Part shown: positions 8,427 to 16,143 of the stretch, in pieces
Numbering within the stretch: the first letter of the stretch is position 1
Layout of the letters: every line of letters starts with the position of its first letter
Assembly: GCF_009856605.1 (NCBI RefSeq)
Contig: NZ_CP047242.1
Coordinates: 1,424,001 to 1,488,000, forward strand
Source: Trichormus variabilis 0441
GTDB lineage: Bacteria; Cyanobacteriota; Cyanobacteriia; Cyanobacteriales; Nostocaceae
DNA: 64,000 nucleotides
Reading direction: 5' to 3'
Translations under genes and position numbers: made by a program
Notes under the pieces: model-generated
Seen by the model: only the letters and a program-made list of their open reading frames with translations
The model's database searches: none
Told to the model about the DNA's origin: nothing

Positions 8427-9773
8427 TTAGCTAGTCAATGCGGCTGTAGGTTGAAAGAAGCGGTTAGCGGGGCGAGCGAGTCCGAGATTTTCCCGCAAGG
8501 TCTTTCCCTCATACTCTTTGCGAAAGATGCCACGCCGTTGGAGTTCTGGGATTACCTCGTCTACAAAATCATTCAGCCCTTCAGGAAGAAACGGAAACAT
8601 GATGTTGAATCCGTCAGAACCTTCTTCGTTCAGCCATTGTTCCATCTCATCGGCGATAGTTTGGGGCGTACCAACAAACGCTAATCCGCCATAACTGCCA
8701 ATACGTTGAGCTAACTGACGGATAGTCAAGTTCTCGCGTTGCGCCAGTGCCACTACCCGCTCACGGGAACTGCGTCCGGCGTTAGTCTGGGGAATTTCTG
8801 GTAAGGGGCTATCTGGATCAAAGCCGGAAACGTCGTAGCCCAGCGCACTATTGAGGCTAGCAATGCCACTTTCATAATGTACTAGGCTGTCCAAATGTTC
8901 ACGTTTGGCACGCGCCTCTGCCACAGTTTCACCCACGATGACCAACGCACCTGGAAGAATTTTGATGCTGTCTGGGTCACGTCCGATCGCTTGCGCTCGT
9001 CCCTTAATGTCTGCAAATAAAGCTTTGCCAGCCTCTAGATTACCAGCAGGTGCAAACACAACTTCGGCAGTTTCTGCTGCCAATTGCCTTCCGGCTTCGG
9101 ATGCACCCGCTTGAACAATTACCGGCCAGCCCTGAATAGGTCTAGCGATGTTCAATGGCCCCCGCACAGAGAGATATTTTCCTTGATGATTCAAAACGTG
9201 CAGCTTGTCGGGGTCAAAATAAATCCCTGCTTCCACGTCCCGAATAAACGCATCGTCAGCAAAGGAATCCCAAAGACCTGTAACGACATCATAGAATTCT
9301 CTTGCTCGTCGGTAACGTTCGTCATGTTCCATTTCTTCTTCTAAGCCAAAGTTGAGTGCTGCGTCTGGATTGGCTGTGGTGACAATATTCCAGCCAGCAC
9401 GACCACCACTGATATGGTCAAGAGAGGCAAAACGGCGAGCAATGTGAAAAGGTGCGTCATAAGTTGTAGAAGCAGTAGCTACTAGTCCGATGTGTTCGGT
9501 GACGCTGGCAAGGGCAGACAGCAAAGTAAAAGGCTCGAAAGAGGTGACAGTATGGCTACGTTTTAGTGCGTTAATTGGCATATTCAGCACTGCTAAGTGA
9601 TCAGCCATGAAAAATGCGTCGAACTTTCCCTGCTCTAGTTTCTGGATGAATTTTTTGAGTGCTGGGAAATTGAAATTAGCATCGGGCAAAGCTCCTGGAT
9701 AACGCCAAGCACCTGTATGTATACTTACCGGACGCATGAATGCACCCAATTTTAATTGCTTTGATTTACTCAT
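8427..9773 (-). CDS. NtaA/SnaA/DszA-type LLM flavin-dependent monooxygenase
   Basis: This 448-residue protein is a class C (bacterial luciferase-like) flavin monooxygenase of the NtaA/SnaA/DszA/SoxA group. Diagnostic stretches are LKLGAFMRPVSIHTGAWRYP, FDAFFMADHLAV, SFEPFTLLSALASVTEHIGL, RFASLDHISGGRAGWNIVT, HDERYRRAREFYDVV and GWPVIVQAGASEAGRQLAAETAE. DszA opens dibenzothiophene sulfone using FMNH2 and oxygen; relatives cleave nitrilotriacetate or sulfones. A good ribosome-binding site (CGGAGAG) precedes the ATG. It lies between the other LLM gene (178 bp upstream) and the SfnB-like gene (72 bp downstream) on the minus strand and probably shares their operon. The substrate is inferred as an organosulfur compound. 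Confidence 0.85.
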   Translation of the reverse strand: MSKSKQLKLGAFMRPVSIHTGAWRYPGALPDANFNFPALKKFIQKLEQGKFDAFFMADHLAVLNMPINALKRSHTVTSFEPFTLLSALASVTEHIGLVATASTTYDAPFHIARRFASLDHISGGRAGWNIVTTANPDAALNFGLEEEMEHDERYRRAREFYDVVTGLWDSFADDAFIRDVEAGIYFDPDKLHVLNHQGKYLSVRGPLNIARPIQGWPVIVQAGASEAGRQLAAETAEVVFAPAGNLEAGKALFADIKGRAQAIGRDPDSIKILPGALVIVGETVAEARAKREHLDSLVHYESGIASLNSALGYDVSGFDPDSPLPEIPQTNAGRSSRERVVALAQRENLTIRQLAQRIGSYGGLAFVGTPQTIADEMEQWLNEEGSDGFNIMFPFLPEGLNDFVDEVIPELQRRGIFRKEYEGKTLRENLGLARPANRFFQPTAALTS

Positions 9774-9883
9774 TAGCTCTCCGCATATTTAATTAATGAA
9801 TAGTATTTTTTGTTACTGTTAATTTTTGTAATTGAGAAGATGCAATTTAATCTCAATGTTCTTCCCAATCCCCAGTTACCATT

Positions 9884-9979
9884 TCAATGCACCTCTACTT
9901 CAAACGCTGCTTCATGTAAATATTTCAAAGCTTGAGTAATCTTTTGACCAGCTAATTCCACATGAAACTGACCAACATG
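9884..9979 (-). pseudogene. NIL-domain-like C-terminal relic
   Basis: In the frame shifted against the end of the adjacent LLM gene, the minus strand reads HVGQFHVELAGQKITQALKY then LHEAAFEVEVH and a stop at 9886-9884. The pattern (G-F-VEL-G, I-AL-YL, VEV at the end) resembles the end of a NIL domain, the ferredoxin-like regulatory domain of methionine ABC ATPases and small cyanobacterial sulfur proteins. No start and no upstream part exist. The fragment begins at a HIP1 site (9980-9987), which may be the recombination junction. The identification is by eye. Confidence 0.45.
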
Positions 9980-11040
9980 GCGATCGCTGCACTTCCTACT
10001 GTTAACGCTCGCACTCTTGGTATAATCTCCCCAGCAAAACGCTCCATTTCTTTGACAAAAGGCTGGAATTGCAGCATGAAAGTATCAATTCCTACTTTGT
10101 TAAATTCAGCAATCCGATGAGCTACGGTGTCATAGCTTCCAACTAAGCCAGCCGCAGTTCCGCCATTGCTCCCCACACCAGGATATTTAGCCATATTTTT
10201 AAACATGACTACTTCCGAATCCACTCCTTTAAGTAGTTCTGAGCGATCGTCTTGTGCTAGTACCATTGCTCTCAGGGTTTGATATTCTGTTTCTGCTTCT
10301 GCGTCTGTTGGTCGAGCAATCACAAAAGCTGACATTGCAAAACCTAAAGGTTGAGAACGAGAGCTAGCTTTTTGATGAACCTGAGCGATGGTTTCGCGGA
10401 TAACTTCAATTGGACGACCGTTGAGGAAAAATGTATGTGCTTGTTTTGCTGCTAGTTCTTGTGCTGGTTCTGACTCTCCACCCACATAGACGCGCGGATG
10501 TGGTTTGGCTATGGATGATGGGCTAAACCTTAAGTCTTTGATCTGAAAATAATTTCCCTGAAAATTAACTTCTTCTCCACTCCACAGAGCTTTGACAACA
10601 CTAATCCATTCATCTGAATAGCGATAACGCTCATCATGTTTCAAAAAGTTGATTCCTGGTTTTTCCATTTCTGGCCTAAACCAAGCACTAACTAAGTTAA
10701 TCGCAAAACGACCTCGACTGATTGCATCAATCCCTAAAGCCATCTTTGCTAAGACAGCTGGATGGAATAGTAGTGGTTTAACAGCTGCAATAATCTCAAT
10801 AGAAGTTGTCGCTTCTGCAAGTGCAGATGCTGCTGTCCAGGTTTCTAGTTGGTCAAGTTCTTGGTTTCTGGGATTGATGATATGTTGTGCTATTAAAGTT
10901 GTGGTGAATCCGCACCTTTGGGCCAACTGAATTAAATTTTTGGCTCGTAAGTAACTAGCATCACGAGGTTCAAGAGGATGGTTCATCACGCCGCAGTTGC
11001 CGTAAACAGGTATCCAAATCCCGTAGCGTGGCTCAGTCAT
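9952..11040 (-). CDS. SfnG/SsuD-like LLM flavin-dependent monooxygenase
   Basis: The 362-residue protein belongs to the alkanesulfonate/dimethyl sulfone monooxygenase branch of LLM flavoproteins. Visible blocks are RYGIWIPVYGNCG, AQRCGFTTTLIAQHIINPRNQELDQLETWTAASALAEAT, LGIDAISRGRFAINLVSAW, HDERYRYSDEWISVVKALW and KPHPRVYVGGESEPAQELAAKQA. It would use FMNH2 and O2 to cleave a C-S bond, releasing sulfite or a sulfinate. It leads a minus-strand run with two more flavin enzymes. The last dozen residues (GSAAIAMLVSFMWN) do not look native: they run through a HIP1 site into a foreign relic, so the natural C-terminus has probably been replaced. A shared motif TAGATTTACCGTA lies 74 bp upstream. Confidence 0.82.
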   Translation of the reverse strand: MTEPRYGIWIPVYGNCGVMNHPLEPRDASYLRAKNLIQLAQRCGFTTTLIAQHIINPRNQELDQLETWTAASALAEATTSIEIIAAVKPLLFHPAVLAKMALGIDAISRGRFAINLVSAWFRPEMEKPGINFLKHDERYRYSDEWISVVKALWSGEEVNFQGNYFQIKDLRFSPSSIAKPHPRVYVGGESEPAQELAAKQAHTFFLNGRPIEVIRETIAQVHQKASSRSQPLGFAMSAFVIARPTDAEAETEYQTLRAMVLAQDDRSELLKGVDSEVVMFKNMAKYPGVGSNGGTAAGLVGSYDTVAHRIAEFNKVGIDTFMLQFQPFVKEMERFAGEIIPRVRALTVGSAAIAMLVSFMWN

Positions 11041-11537
11041 AGCTTCCCAGAACCCTTCTCAATAGGTGCTAAAAGTTGGTTTTGCATTTAGTTTGAGTTA
11101 TACGGCAAGCCAGTAGATTTACCGTAGTATATATGAGATTTGCATATATGAGCCTAAAAAACAAGGGGGTCTTTGGATTCTGTGGCAGGGATTGGGAAGC
11201 AGAGGAAGCAAGAGAAGAATCTATATTAAACATTCAAATTCAAGATTTGAGCCTTTGACCCCTATCCTGGGATTTATATGTAGTTATCAGATAGCTTTCG
11301 GCAGGCGGGTACGCCATCCCACAACCTAAAACTAGATAACGAAACCAAGTACTAGGGGGATACAACGCCGCAATTTCCTATGTTTTTGCAGATATATTAT
11401 CTGCTATGGCGATCGCATATCAATATACAAAAGTGTTAGCGCAGACAGATCGGCAATGGCTGTGGCGGTAAACTAAATGATTATTGCCTTATTATTAGCT
11501 AAGCTAACTATTCGTATACCATGATGAAATTTGCCTC
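11041..11537. promoter_or_regulatory. Divergent promoter region between the LLM operon and the MFS gene
   Basis: No coding frame is supported. It contains TAGATTTACCGTA (11114-11126), two direct copies of ATATATGAG (11129-11137 and 11144-11152, start-to-start 15 bp), and CGGTAAACT (11466-11474, inverse AGTTTACCG) 64 bp before the MFS gene. The paired words on the two sides of a divergent region suggest a shared regulator. Confidence 0.4.
11114..11126. promoter_or_regulatory. Candidate operator TAGATTTACCGTA (copy A)
   Basis: The 13-base word is identical to 19822-19834, upstream of the formylglycine-generating enzyme gene. Here it lies 74 bp before the LLM monooxygenase start. Related words: 12939-12950 and 22095-22104. 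Function is inferred. Confidence 0.4.
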
Positions 11538-12809
11538 ATGAAAATTTGGCATAGAAAATTCGGGGAAAGCATCGGTAATATCACGTACCACCATTTACCT
11601 GCTTTACGCTGGCGTAACTTTCGCCTGTTTTTTGGCGGACAGTTACTATCAATGTCTGGGACATTTATGACCCAGCAGTTAACTATTCCTTGGTTAGTAT
11701 ATGATTTGACTAAATCTGCTTGGCTATTGGGAGTTGCAGGGTTTGTACAATTTTTACCTACCTTATTATTGATTCCCTTTTCGGGCATATTATCCGATCG
11801 CTGGAGTCGTCGTGACTTGTTAATGTTGGTGCAGATATTGGGAATTAGCGTTTCCTTGGCGTTAACGATTCTCACCTTTACCAATTGGATTACCTTTCCT
11901 ATCCTATTGGTGCTAAGTGCGCTCAATGGTTTGCTTAAGGGATTAGATATGCCTGTGCGCCATACAATCGTCACCGAAACCGTAGACGATCGCGCTGATT
12001 GGAGTAATGCGATCGCTTTGAATTCAGTGATGTTAAGTTCCTCTCTAGTATTGGGGCCTGCTATGGGCGGAATTTTGATTGCTACGCTAGGGGTAAAATA
12101 TTGTTTTCTCTACGACACCCTCAGCTATATCCCTGCAATCTTTACTCTACTAGCTATGCAGTTGCCTGTCAGACCGATGCAATCCCTGTCAGGAATTAGC
12201 AATACTTTACAGAAATTGGGGGAAGGTTTTGAATATGTCTCCAAATTCCAGCCGATTAGAGCCATTTTATTAATGCTAGCGTTACATGGTTTAGTTGGGA
12301 TGTCTCATATCGCACTCATGCCAGTAGTCGCGGCTAAAATTTTAAATGGGGATGCAACTACAATGGCTCACCTTAGCACTTCAGCCCCGATTGGTTCTTT
12401 GCTCGCTTGTTTATATCTAAGTATCAGGCGAGGGATTGCAGGTTTAGAGCGTTTGATTGTAGCTGCTCAAATCTCGATTGGCATAAGTCTGATCTGCTTC
12501 TCTCTATCGCGTCAAATTGAACTATCCATCATCATACTGGTATTTATCGGCTGCTTTGCCATTCTACAGATTACGAGTAGCAATATGATTATCCAAACCT
12601 TAGTTGCTGAGGATAAGCGCGGACGGGTAATGAGTTTTTATGCCTTAGCAATGGTGGGTACAATGCCCTTCGGGAATTTGTTCGCTGGAACTTTGGCAGA
12701 TAATTTTGGTGCGACTAATGCCTTGATTGTCTGTGGTAGTCTGAGTATTTCAGGTGCGCTCTGGTTCTCTTCACAATTGCCAGCTGTAAGCCGTTGGATT
12801 GCTCGATGA
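11538..12809 (+). CDS. MFS transporter (EntS-like exporter family)
   Basis: The 423-residue protein has about 12 hydrophobic segments. It carries the Major Facilitator loop motif GILSDRWSRRDLLMLVQ after the second segment and a related one, AEDKRGRVMSFY, in the second half. The N-terminus HHLPALRWRNFRLFFGGQLLSMSGTFMTQQLTIPWLVYDLT is typical of the enterobactin-exporter (EntS/MFS_3) group common in cyanobacteria. It would sit in the plasma membrane and export a small molecule by proton antiport. It is divergent from the LLM monooxygenase operon, so it may handle a substrate or by-product of that pathway; this is inference from position. Confidence 0.85.
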   Translation: MKIWHRKFGESIGNITYHHLPALRWRNFRLFFGGQLLSMSGTFMTQQLTIPWLVYDLTKSAWLLGVAGFVQFLPTLLLIPFSGILSDRWSRRDLLMLVQILGISVSLALTILTFTNWITFPILLVLSALNGLLKGLDMPVRHTIVTETVDDRADWSNAIALNSVMLSSSLVLGPAMGGILIATLGVKYCFLYDTLSYIPAIFTLLAMQLPVRPMQSLSGISNTLQKLGEGFEYVSKFQPIRAILLMLALHGLVGMSHIALMPVVAAKILNGDATTMAHLSTSAPIGSLLACLYLSIRRGIAGLERLIVAAQISIGISLICFSLSRQIELSIIILVFIGCFAILQITSSNMIIQTLVAEDKRGRVMSFYALAMVGTMPFGNLFAGTLADNFGATNALIVCGSLSISGALWFSSQLPAVSRWIAR

Positions 12810-12938
12810 AAAATCGCCGATCTTTGTAACACAATGCAAGTTTCTGTGAAACAAACATCTCCCGCTACACCGTGAGGTTAGCGGGGAAGCGTAATCAAAA
12901 TATCAACCATCTATAATTCTTAATATTTTAATCATTAA

Positions 12939-12960
12939 TTACGGTAAACCGATTGGTTTA
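12939..12960. promoter_or_regulatory. Candidate operator with inverted repeat (copy C)
   Basis: TTACGGTAAACC (inverse GGTTTACCGTAA) overlaps the inverted repeat TAAACC-GATT-GGTTTA at 12945-12960. It lies about 100 bp before the aldo/keto reductase start. It contains the TTTACCGTA core of the copies at 11114 and 19822. Confidence 0.45.
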
Positions 12961-13060
12961 TAGTATTTATGAACTGGCTTTTGCAAAGCAATGCTCATAG
13001 CTATCCAATACTCTAGGCGAATCCATATTAAGCGTCCCAACAAAAGGTAGAGCAGACAGT

Positions 13061-14065
13061 ATGATCAAATATGTAAATCTTGGCAAAACTGGACTCAAAG
13101 TATCGCGTATTACTCTAGGTACGATGACTTATGGCTCGCGTAAATTGCGCGAATGGGTATTAGAAGAAGAAGAGAGTCGTCCATTTATCAAACTGGCTTT
13201 GGAATTGGGGATTAACTTCTTTGATACCGCCGATGTTTATTCCTTGGGTGCTAGTGAAGAAATCGTCGGGCGAGCGCTAAAAGACTTTGCCAAAAGAGAT
13301 CAGGTTGTGATTGCTACTAAAGTACATGGTAAAGTCGGCGATGGCCCCAACGACCGAGGGCTATCTCGCAAACATATTTTTGATAGCATTGATGCTTCTT
13401 TGCGACGGCTACAGACCGATTATGTAGACTTGTACCAAATTCACCGTTGGGATCATGAAACACCAATTGAAGAAACCCTAGAAGCACTGCATGATATTGT
13501 CAAAGCAGGTAAAGTCCGTTATCTAGGAATTTCTAGTGTTTACGCATGGCAATTTGCCAAAGCCCTTTATACCGCAGATATCCACGGTTGGACTCGTTTT
13601 GTCTCCATTCAAAATCACTACAATCTAGTCTATCGGGAAGAAGAAAGAGAAGTGATACCCTTAGCCCTAGATCAAGGGATTGGTATTATTCCTTGGAGTC
13701 CCTTGGCACGGGGATTTTTAGCAGGAAATCGCAGTAAGTCAGACTATGGGCAAACACTACGGGCAAAAACTGACGAATTCGCTCACAATCTCTACTATCA
13801 AGATTCAGATTTTCAAGTAGTCGATCGCGTAGTAGAATTAGCCGCAACACGAGGTGTTAAACCCACACAAATCGCCCTAGCTTGGCTATTACATCAACCA
13901 GGTGTAACATCTCCCATCATTGGCGCTAGTAAGATAGAACATCTGAAAGAGGCTGTCGAGGCGGTGGATTTAGAGCTTTCTGATGAAGAGCGTAAATACC
14001 TGGAAGAACCTTACACACCCCATCCCATCTTAGGGCATCAGTACCCTTTGGGAAATCGTCCGTAG
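13061..14065 (+). CDS. Aldo/keto reductase
   Basis: The 334-residue protein has a (beta/alpha)8 aldo/keto reductase fold of the YghZ/Kv-beta-like type. The catalytic tetrad is visible: Asp and Tyr in FFDTADVYSLGASEE, Lys in VVIATKVHG, and His in LYQIHRWDHET. The NADPH-binding end reads HQPGVTSPIIGASKIEHLKEAVEAVDL. It reduces aldehydes or ketones with NADPH in the cytoplasm. It follows the MFS gene on the same strand with a 251 bp gap that holds a candidate operator, so it has its own promoter. It might detoxify carbonyl products left by the flavin monooxygenases; this is inference. Confidence 0.9.
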   Translation: MIKYVNLGKTGLKVSRITLGTMTYGSRKLREWVLEEEESRPFIKLALELGINFFDTADVYSLGASEEIVGRALKDFAKRDQVVIATKVHGKVGDGPNDRGLSRKHIFDSIDASLRRLQTDYVDLYQIHRWDHETPIEETLEALHDIVKAGKVRYLGISSVYAWQFAKALYTADIHGWTRFVSIQNHYNLVYREEEREVIPLALDQGIGIIPWSPLARGFLAGNRSKSDYGQTLRAKTDEFAHNLYYQDSDFQVVDRVVELAATRGVKPTQIALAWLLHQPGVTSPIIGASKIEHLKEAVEAVDLELSDEERKYLEEPYTPHPILGHQYPLGNRP

Positions 14066-14163
14066 AAGGAACCCAAAATCGCTGGGTAAAAGTAAGCAGA
14101 GGATGCAGAGGAAGAAATCAAAAAAGTCTATACTTCCGTCTGCATTCTTTAGTTATTGGGTAA

Positions 14164-14835
14164 CTAAAGAAGTTGAGATAGCTGCCGCATATCGTTAAAC
14201 ACTATCTTTGCTCCAGCTTCAAAAAGAGCAGTGCATCTACGCACAACGGCTTGTTGTGAAACATCGCTGTGATAAGCATAGCCAAAAACAGTCATTCCTG
14301 CTGCGGATGCTGCTTGTACACCCGGTACAGAGTCTTCAATTACAGCACAATATTCTGGATTAGTATTCATTTGCTCGGCTGCATAAAGATACACGTCGGG
14401 AAAAGGTTTGGGGCGCAAAACATCATTAGCGCTATATATTTTGCCATCAAATTTATCCAGAAGCCCCGTTAATTTCAATACCATTTGAATATGACGGTGG
14501 CTATTATTGGATGCCACACATTTTGGTAATGTAATTTGCTCCAATACTTCGCTAATGCCTGGAACTGGTTTTATTTCTTTCTCCAAAGGAGCCATTTCTC
14601 GCTCTTTACAAAGTTCCATAAAGTTTTTGGGCAATGGTTTGTTATAAGATGTCTCGATAATCTCTAAACAGGTTTTTAAGGACTTGCCAATAAATTTTTG
14701 AGTTACTTCTGCATAGGTGATAGGAAAACCAGCTTCAGTGAGCGTTTCTGCAAAAATGCGATTAATAATTGGTTCGCTATCAACCAAAACTCCATCACAA
14801 TCAAAAATTACAAGCTCGAATTGATTTTGACCCAT
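14164..14835 (-). CDS. HAD-superfamily phosphatase (beta-phosphoglucomutase-like)
   Basis: The 223-residue protein shows HAD motif I FDCDGVLVDSEPIINR with both aspartates, motif II as CVASNNSHRHI, motif III Lys in RPKPFPDVYLYAAEQM, and motif IV VIEDSVPGVQAASAAGM. The cap is of the small helical C1 type between residues 15 and 80. This is the YieH/beta-PGM-like subfamily, which removes phosphate from sugar phosphates. The substrate is not deducible. It is a clear paralogue of the HAD gene at 20016-20663, and the two flank the transporter-sulfatase-FGE block. Confidence 0.88.
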   Translation of the reverse strand: MGQNQFELVIFDCDGVLVDSEPIINRIFAETLTEAGFPITYAEVTQKFIGKSLKTCLEIIETSYNKPLPKNFMELCKEREMAPLEKEIKPVPGISEVLEQITLPKCVASNNSHRHIQMVLKLTGLLDKFDGKIYSANDVLRPKPFPDVYLYAAEQMNTNPEYCAVIEDSVPGVQAASAAGMTVFGYAYHSDVSQQAVVRRCTALFEAGAKIVFNDMRQLSQLL

Positions 14836-15022
14836 GTTTTTACCTCAAATTTAGGATTTTCTCATAAGATTGATAATTATTTATCCTTGATTTTTGAGGA
14901 TAAATTCTCAAGGATTTTTCTAAAAAAACACCATTTTTGTTGATTGATCATATTAAAAATTTATTTTCAAAGTAGAATTTTATTTGCATATTCTTGATTT
15001 TTATCTAGTAAATGAGATGCGT

Positions 15023-15901
15023 TTACCCTGATATCTCTAACTGTTTAATGTCTCCATCTTTTGGCTGGTCTAATTCTATAAACTTTGGCCCCACAATCAG
15101 AACTGTTATCATCATTAATATACTTGTCACCATGATGATGCTCACAACGTTGGGATCGTCAAAATTACTTGAGCCTACTAATAATGCTGCGGCAAAATTT
15201 CGCTGTGCTGTTCCGACTCCTAGAACTCTTTGAGTGTCGATACCAGGCCCGCCTAAAAGATAACCAACGCTAAAGGAAAAGATAATAAATACTGCACAAA
15301 TAAAGATTGCACCTGTTTTTAACAAACCAATAATATCATTGGTATGAATTATTAATCTGACTACTAATCCTAAAAATAGTCCAGTACTAGATAATTTGAA
15401 TAAAATAGGCTGGATAACAGGAGCGATCGCCGCAAATTTGGCTTTAATAAATAGTCCAATTACTAACGGGCTAATCATCATCAATAACAAAGGTTTGCCA
15501 ATGTCCCAAGAATTGATTTGCACACCTTGCACGACTAAAGGTAGTACTAATGGCATATAAAAAATCGTGCCAAGCATCAGCAACATCATTAATCCCACAG
15601 AAAAGGCTATATTGCCCTTAACTATTTGAGCCAGTTTAGGCAAAGCTGGCGGGCCTGATGCTAATGCCATGATGAGTAAACCATCTTTTAATGCTTCACT
15701 CAGAGGTACTATTTGTACTAGCAGATAAACAAAACTTGGCACCAATATAAAATTTGTCAGCAAGGACAATATGACAAGTCTAGGGCTGCGTAGTGGTTCC
15801 CAAATTTGTTTGATAGTGAGACCTAAACCTGCACCTAACATAGTAAACACAATGAATGTGAATAGTGCAAGTTTGTCGATTATTACTAATATTTCATTCA
15901 T
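15023..15901 (-). CDS. Bile acid:sodium symporter (BASS) family carrier
   Basis: The 292-residue, very hydrophobic protein has about nine to ten membrane segments. Features typical of the BASS/SBF family are TMLGAGLGLTIKQIWEPLRSPRLV at the N-terminus, ASGPPALPKLAQIVKGNIAFSVGLMMLL in the middle, and GVGTAQRNFAAALLVGSSNFDDPNVVSII in the second half, where the crossing helices bind sodium. It should move an organic anion with sodium across the plasma membrane. It lies 242 bp downstream of the sulfatase on the same strand with a palindromic element between, so uptake of an organic sulfate or export of its alcohol is conceivable but unproven. Confidence 0.85.
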   Translation of the reverse strand: MNEILVIIDKLALFTFIVFTMLGAGLGLTIKQIWEPLRSPRLVILSLLTNFILVPSFVYLLVQIVPLSEALKDGLLIMALASGPPALPKLAQIVKGNIAFSVGLMMLLMLGTIFYMPLVLPLVVQGVQINSWDIGKPLLLMMISPLVIGLFIKAKFAAIAPVIQPILFKLSSTGLFLGLVVRLIIHTNDIIGLLKTGAIFICAVFIIFSFSVGYLLGGPGIDTQRVLGVGTAQRNFAAALLVGSSNFDDPNVVSIIMVTSILMMITVLIVGPKFIELDQPKDGDIKQLEISG

Positions 15902-15987
15902 GATTTATAGTGGGGTTGGGCATGGGGCATGGGGCATGAAGCTTTGTTATTTCTCCTCTGCTTCCTCACTTCCATGCCCCATTCTTG

Positions 15988-16138
15988 ATCTGACTTTTCA
16001 CGGGATCTGGAAAACCCCTCTCCAAACCTCTCCCCTGCAAGGAGAGAGGCTTTGATTTCTCCCCCTTCCCTACTAGGGAAGGGGGCTGGGGGGTTAGGTC
16101 TGGCGTTAGCTTTTCCACATGACGTGAAAAGTCAGAAT
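15988..16138. repeat. MITE-like palindromic element
   Basis: CTGACTTTTCACG at 15990-16002 is matched by its exact inverse CGTGAAAAGTCAG at 16123-16135. With mismatches the arms extend inward to TGGAAAA/TTTTCCA. The inside holds nested hairpins of CCCCTCTCC...GGAGAGAGG and CCCCCTTCCC...GGGAAGGGGG type, a familiar high-copy cyanobacterial repeat. There is no coding capacity, and it sits between the carrier and sulfatase genes. Confidence 0.65.
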
Positions 16139-16143
16139 CTTGA

